Below the pieces are notes generated by a model. That model saw nothing but the letters and a program-made list of their open reading frames with translations, did not search any database and was not told where the DNA came from. A program made the translations under genes and the position numbers. From the NCBI GenBank assembly GCA_964392665.1, contig CAYMQB010000020.1:1-42304 (forward strand): a stretch of DNA of 42,304 bases, given 5' to 3'. The number at the start of each line of letters is the position of its first letter. Within the stretch, counting starts at the first letter, position 1. Source of the DNA: CAYMQB01 sp964392665 (GTDB lineage: Bacteria > Hydrothermota > E44-bin80). Shown here in pieces: positions 39,005-42,304 of the stretch.

Positions 39005-41875
39005 ATGTTGAATATTTTTCTTTCTCTTTTCTTGTTTTTTGCGGTCGACAGACCGGCTCCTCCTTCTTATGTCAGGGACATAATTCACAAGAAGAGCTGT
39101 CCGGTATCAGTCGACGTGGATTCCATTCACTCCTACGATGCACTTTCGTATACGATAAATTTGTCTATCGACCCAGGAACAGAGTTTATAGATGGATTTA
39201 CAGAAGTTTCCTGCGAGGTTGTTTATCCTTCCATCGACACAATTACTTTTGACTTTTATGATATGGTTATTGAGAGTGTTTTAGTAGATGGTATTGAAAC
39301 AGGATACGATTACGGAGGTGGATACTTAAATGTTTTGCTTCCCTCGTCTGTAACAACTGGTGAAACGTTGGTTGTTCATATAGCATATAATGGCTATCCA
39401 CAGCTGCATTCAACACCCTTCTGGCCAGAAGGCATTTCTTTCTTAAACCAGGTTATATATACACTTCAATGTCCTGAAGGTTCAAGATACTGGTATCCAT
39501 CCTGGGATAAACCATTTGATAAGGCAACAATCGAAATGATTATGACCGTTCCGGATACACTCTTCCTCTGCTCAAACGGAGTACTTGAAGATTCGACCAA
39601 TACAGGTGGCGGAGTGATTACCTATACCTGGAAGCACGATTATCCGGCAGCTACCTATCTTCATCTATTTGCGGCTTCAAATTATGTTCAACTCGCTGAT
39701 ACAACTGGAGCGGTTCCTATAATCCATTATGTATATCCTGAAGATTCTGCCAGCGCAGTAGCCGATTTTGCAATAATTCCCGAGGCAATAGGTCTCTATT
39801 CTTCGATTTTTGGACCATATCCCTTTGAGAAATTCGGATTCAATGAGAGTGAGGTAGGTGGAGGTATGGAGCATCAGACAAATGTATCTCTGGGAAGTTT
39901 CCTAATAACGGGAACGGGAACTTATGAGTTAGTTTTCGTTCATGAACTTTCACACCAGTGGTGGGGCGATATGGTTACTCTTGTTGACTGGCGTCATTGC
40001 TGGTTAAACGAAGGCTTTGCCACCTATTCCGAGGCTCTGTGGTGGGAACATCTTTATGGCAAACAAGGTCTAAAAGAGTACGTGACTGACCTTCAAAATC
40101 AATACATAAGCTGGGAAGCGGGCGGTCATCTATTCCCGATTTTCGACCCACCCTTGCAGTATTTATATTCCACTACCACTTATGAAAAGGCAGCATGCGT
40201 TTTGCATATGCTGAGATTTCTCATAGGAGACAGTTTGTTCTTCACTACACTCAAAACATACGGTGTAAACTACAAATATAAAAATGCAAGCACGGATGAC
40301 CTCAAAAACACCTTTGAACAGGTTACCGGTAAACAGCTGGATTGGTTTTTCAACGAATGGATTTATGGTGGTGGGTCTCCCAAGTTCTACTACACTGTCT
40401 TCTATAACGCAACCGCTGATTCCATTTCACTATTAACTATGAGTGAATCTAACACACAAACAAATTACAACATGCCCGTTGAGATAAAATTTGAAACCAA
40501 TCTTGACACACTTGTAGATACCATTACAATAAAATCTACCGCAATAGAAAACTTCTATGTGTTTTCGTCAGCGCTCGACACAGTAATCTGTGATGAGTTT
40601 AATTGGATACTAACAAGAGGATTTATAAACGAAGTACCACAGCTTTCTTACGTAATCCCCGGCGACACAAAAGTAGATATTTTCTGGCATGCATTCTACG
40701 ATACCACCATATATAAGTACAATATCTTCTATTCAACAGACTCGGTAGGAGGATGGCTAAAAGATAACCCGACTCCTATTGATTCAACATGTTGGACTGT
40801 TTCTGGTCTTCAAAATAATCAAAAATACTACTTCAAAATAGACGCAGTAAATAGAAAAGGATACCAGAGTGACTCTTCCGCATATCTTCAGACAACACCA
40901 CTTGCATTTCCAATGGACAGAGGGCTTCTGGTCGTTGATGAAACAATGGATGGTAACGGAAGTTCTCCAATTCTGCCTACCGATGCAATGGTAGACTCAT
41001 TTTACAATTATATGCTAACACCTTTTCCATACACCAAATGGGATTGTGCAAACAATGGACTTCCTCCTCTCGACACACTTGCACACTATGCCCAGATACT
41101 ATGGCATGATGACGATATGGGATTCAGCACCATTAACAATTGCAGCGATAGACTCATCACATACTGCTATAATGGCGGCGGTTTTATCCTGAGTGGATGG
41201 AGAACATTGAAGACCTTTACGAATTCTATGCTTGACTTCTATGGAATAGGGAATCCTGAAGAAATACCCTCTCCAAAATTTAACGGCATTCACGGTTTAC
41301 TGGGTTACAACGATGTTCCTGTGGATTCTTCAAAGATGCTATCATCCTGGAACTGGATGCTGAATTATGGCTGGCATTTTAGTTTGAACAAGGGTGATTC
41401 CATTGCACTCATAGAGTCTCCGGATACCCTTTATGATAGTCTAATAACGGGGATAAGGAACATCTCAGGAAATACAAAATATGTCATACTCGGTTTTCCA
41501 CTTTATTTCATGGAAGGAGCGGACGCACGAACTTTTCTGCAGAAAGCACTGGTAGACGTAGGAACAGGTGTTGCGGAAACAAACATCGGGAAAACGAAAG
41601 ACATTTTCATAGGAAAACCTTATCCTGAACCGTTTTCAACAAAAACCAATTTTTCGATTTCTCTCCCCTACTCTGCCATTGTTGACATAACTGTTTTTGA
41701 TGTTTCCGGAAGGATGGTGAAAACTATTTACTCAGGAAAATTATCTCAAGGAAGACGCATTTTCTCCTGGAATGGAAGAGATAATCGAGGAAATTCAACT
41801 GCAAGTTCCATCTACTTTATCCGCATCAAGACAAACAAAATATGCAAAGTGCAGAAAGTTGTCGCGATAAGATAA
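39005..41875 (+). CDS. secreted M1 aminopeptidase with FN3, GATase-like and FlgD-type domains
   Basis: A 956-residue exported zinc peptidase removing N-terminal residues from peptides outside the cell. Seen: a short signal (1-14); the M1 N-terminal beta domain (about 45-225); exopeptidase motif GGGMEH (285-290); HELSH-x18-E with zinc ligands H313, H317, E336 and catalytic E314; the transition-state Tyr in TTYEKAACVLHML (Y393); helices to about 455; a beta domain (460-540); a fibronectin-III-like domain (about 545-632); a Rossmann/glutamine-amidotransferase-like region (about 638-850, opening RGLLVVDETMDGNG); and a C-terminal FlgD/T9SS-type domain (about 868-956, VFDVSGRMVKTIY). The Rossmann-like part beyond the peptidase is unusual. 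Excellent promoter and ribosome site. Confidence 0.92.
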   Translation: MLNIFLSLFLFFAVDRPAPPSYVRDIIHKKSCPVSVDVDSIHSYDALSYTINLSIDPGTEFIDGFTEVSCEVVYPSIDTITFDFYDMVIESVLVDGIETGYDYGGGYLNVLLPSSVTTGETLVVHIAYNGYPQLHSTPFWPEGISFLNQVIYTLQCPEGSRYWYPSWDKPFDKATIEMIMTVPDTLFLCSNGVLEDSTNTGGGVITYTWKHDYPAATYLHLFAASNYVQLADTTGAVPIIHYVYPEDSASAVADFAIIPEAIGLYSSIFGPYPFEKFGFNESEVGGGMEHQTNVSLGSFLITGTGTYELVFVHELSHQWWGDMVTLVDWRHCWLNEGFATYSEALWWEHLYGKQGLKEYVTDLQNQYISWEAGGHLFPIFDPPLQYLYSTTTYEKAACVLHMLRFLIGDSLFFTTLKTYGVNYKYKNASTDDLKNTFEQVTGKQLDWFFNEWIYGGGSPKFYYTVFYNATADSISLLTMSESNTQTNYNMPVEIKFETNLDTLVDTITIKSTAIENFYVFSSALDTVICDEFNWILTRGFINEVPQLSYVIPGDTKVDIFWHAFYDTTIYKYNIFYSTDSVGGWLKDNPTPIDSTCWTVSGLQNNQKYYFKIDAVNRKGYQSDSSAYLQTTPLAFPMDRGLLVVDETMDGNGSSPILPTDAMVDSFYNYMLTPFPYTKWDCANNGLPPLDTLAHYAQILWHDDDMGFSTINNCSDRLITYCYNGGGFILSGWRTLKTFTNSMLDFYGIGNPEEIPSPKFNGIHGLLGYNDVPVDSSKMLSSWNWMLNYGWHFSLNKGDSIALIESPDTLYDSLITGIRNISGNTKYVILGFPLYFMEGADARTFLQKALVDVGTGVAETNIGKTKDIFIGKPYPEPFSTKTNFSISLPYSAIVDITVFDVSGRMVKTIYSGKLSQGRRIFSWNGRDNRGNSTASSIYFIRIKTNKICKVQKVVAIR

Positions 41876-42050
41876 CTGTTCTTGAAATATTTCGTGTTTT
41901 TCTATGTTAATTTCTGGCTACCAAATCAGTAAACAGCAAATAGAAAAAATTAGCAAATAAAAATAAAGGAAAACACAATTATTGTCCAGCCGTGAAATAA
42001 CCGTGGCAAGAAAGGCAGCTATTAGCTAGTAGCAAATAGTAAATCCCAAA

Positions 42051-42084
42051 ACCACGAAATTAGGAAATTACAAAATTATGAAAG
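42051..42084 (+). repeat. module A repeat copy
   Basis: ACCACGAAATTAGGAAATTA continuing to AAAATTATGAAAG: the GAAATT word recurs every eight bases. Orientation follows the upstream aminopeptidase gene, as the other copies follow their neighbours. Confidence 0.55.
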
Positions 42085-42235
42085 TCTCTTAAATTCTCTT
42101 TCAATCCCTGTGTTTTTCTGTGTAAATCTATGGCAAAATGTCTTGGTGGGGTGGTTGGGAATACACTAATAATTGTTTCCTCTGTGTTGCCTTCGGCTTC
42201 GCCAGGGCGTTCTCTGTGGTTAGGTATGTCTGAAA

Positions 42236-42258
42236 AAATGGGGTCAAGAAATGGGGTC
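42236..42258 (+). repeat. AAATGGGGTC direct repeat at the edge
   Basis: Two perfect 10-base copies with 13-base periodicity. GGGGTC-type repeats often flank IS200/RAYT-related transposase genes, which would lie beyond the window. Confidence 0.4.
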
Positions 42259-42304
42259 TATAATCAAAAAATGAGATATATTAGTTACCTTTTTTATGAT
42301 ATAA

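Larger units (their letters stand above)
41876..42304. other. right-end repeat spacer, no gene
   Basis: No gene or clear terminator. It contains two diverged copies of a TGTTTTTCTNTGTNAATNT phrase (41893-41919 and 42107-42135), AGCAAATAG words near 41936, 41953 and 42031, a module A copy (42051-42084) in the direction of the aminopeptidase gene, a CTTCGGCTTCGCC stretch near 42191, and a direct repeat AAATGGGGTC (42236-42245 and 42249-42258) near the edge. Confidence 0.6.

Overview
The window is about 42 kb of AT-rich bacterial chromosome, with coding density near 90 percent and short or overlapping gene junctions. It looks like an uncultured, diderm, probably anaerobic and fermentative bacterium of the broad FCB neighbourhood. 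Candidate division WOR-3 (Stahlbacteria) or a relative would fit, but no rRNA is present and this placement is inference. Supporting signs are two large secreted proteins with T9SS/FlgD-like C-terminal beta domains, a PorV/FadL-like outer-membrane barrel, a putative lipoprotein 5'-nucleotidase, ExeA-type ATPases without membrane domains, a Thi4 thiazole synthase, and an archaeal-type DNA endonuclease Q. There is no phage, CRISPR array or complete insertion sequence.

Layout. 1-2.1 kb (-): terminator and a secreted Asp-box protein. 2.1-8.3 kb (-): a lipoprotein nucleotidase with a tiny overlapping partner; then a run of zinc-ribbon membrane protein, DUF2207-type membrane protein ending in a Cys-Ala repeat tail, PqqD/SPASM radical SAM enzyme, hotdog thioesterase and stand-alone RAM domain. 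8.3-15.4 kb: repeat-rich spacer, era (-), thi4 (+), rmuC (-), DUF4321 (+), NYN-domain protein (-) and transketolase (-). 15.5-21.1 kb (+): an operon of M23 peptidase, methyltransferase, EndoQ, HIT protein, small membrane protein and GAF-GAF-GGDEF cyclase. 21.1-30.6 kb (-): a 9.5 kb unit headed by tRNA-fMet, then smc, ftsY, a CHASE2 adenylate cyclase, scpA, recJ and a YidD-like gene. 30.6-37.8 kb (+): hutI, then TPR-ExeA-TPR-ExeA-PHP. 37.7-38.8 kb (-): outer-membrane barrel protein. 39-41.9 kb (+): multidomain secreted M1 aminopeptidase. The last 430 bases are repeat-rich.

Transcription can be read unusually well. Eleven candidate promoters of the form TTGAC(A/T), 15-17 bases, TATNNN-like -10 head the units and support the operons above. 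Three of them sit so close to a start codon that the mRNA would have no leader or almost none.

The candidate for an undescribed system is the membrane-protein/radical-SAM pair at 4.7-8.3 kb: an RRE-like plus SPASM radical SAM enzyme encoded just downstream of a membrane protein whose last 19 residues hold seven cysteines alternating with alanine. The second is the duplicated TPR/ExeA-ATPase cassette, whose two TPR proteins share a basic C-terminus ending I-x-Y-I. A modular, co-oriented intergenic repeat vocabulary recurs at least five times and is not explained by genes.
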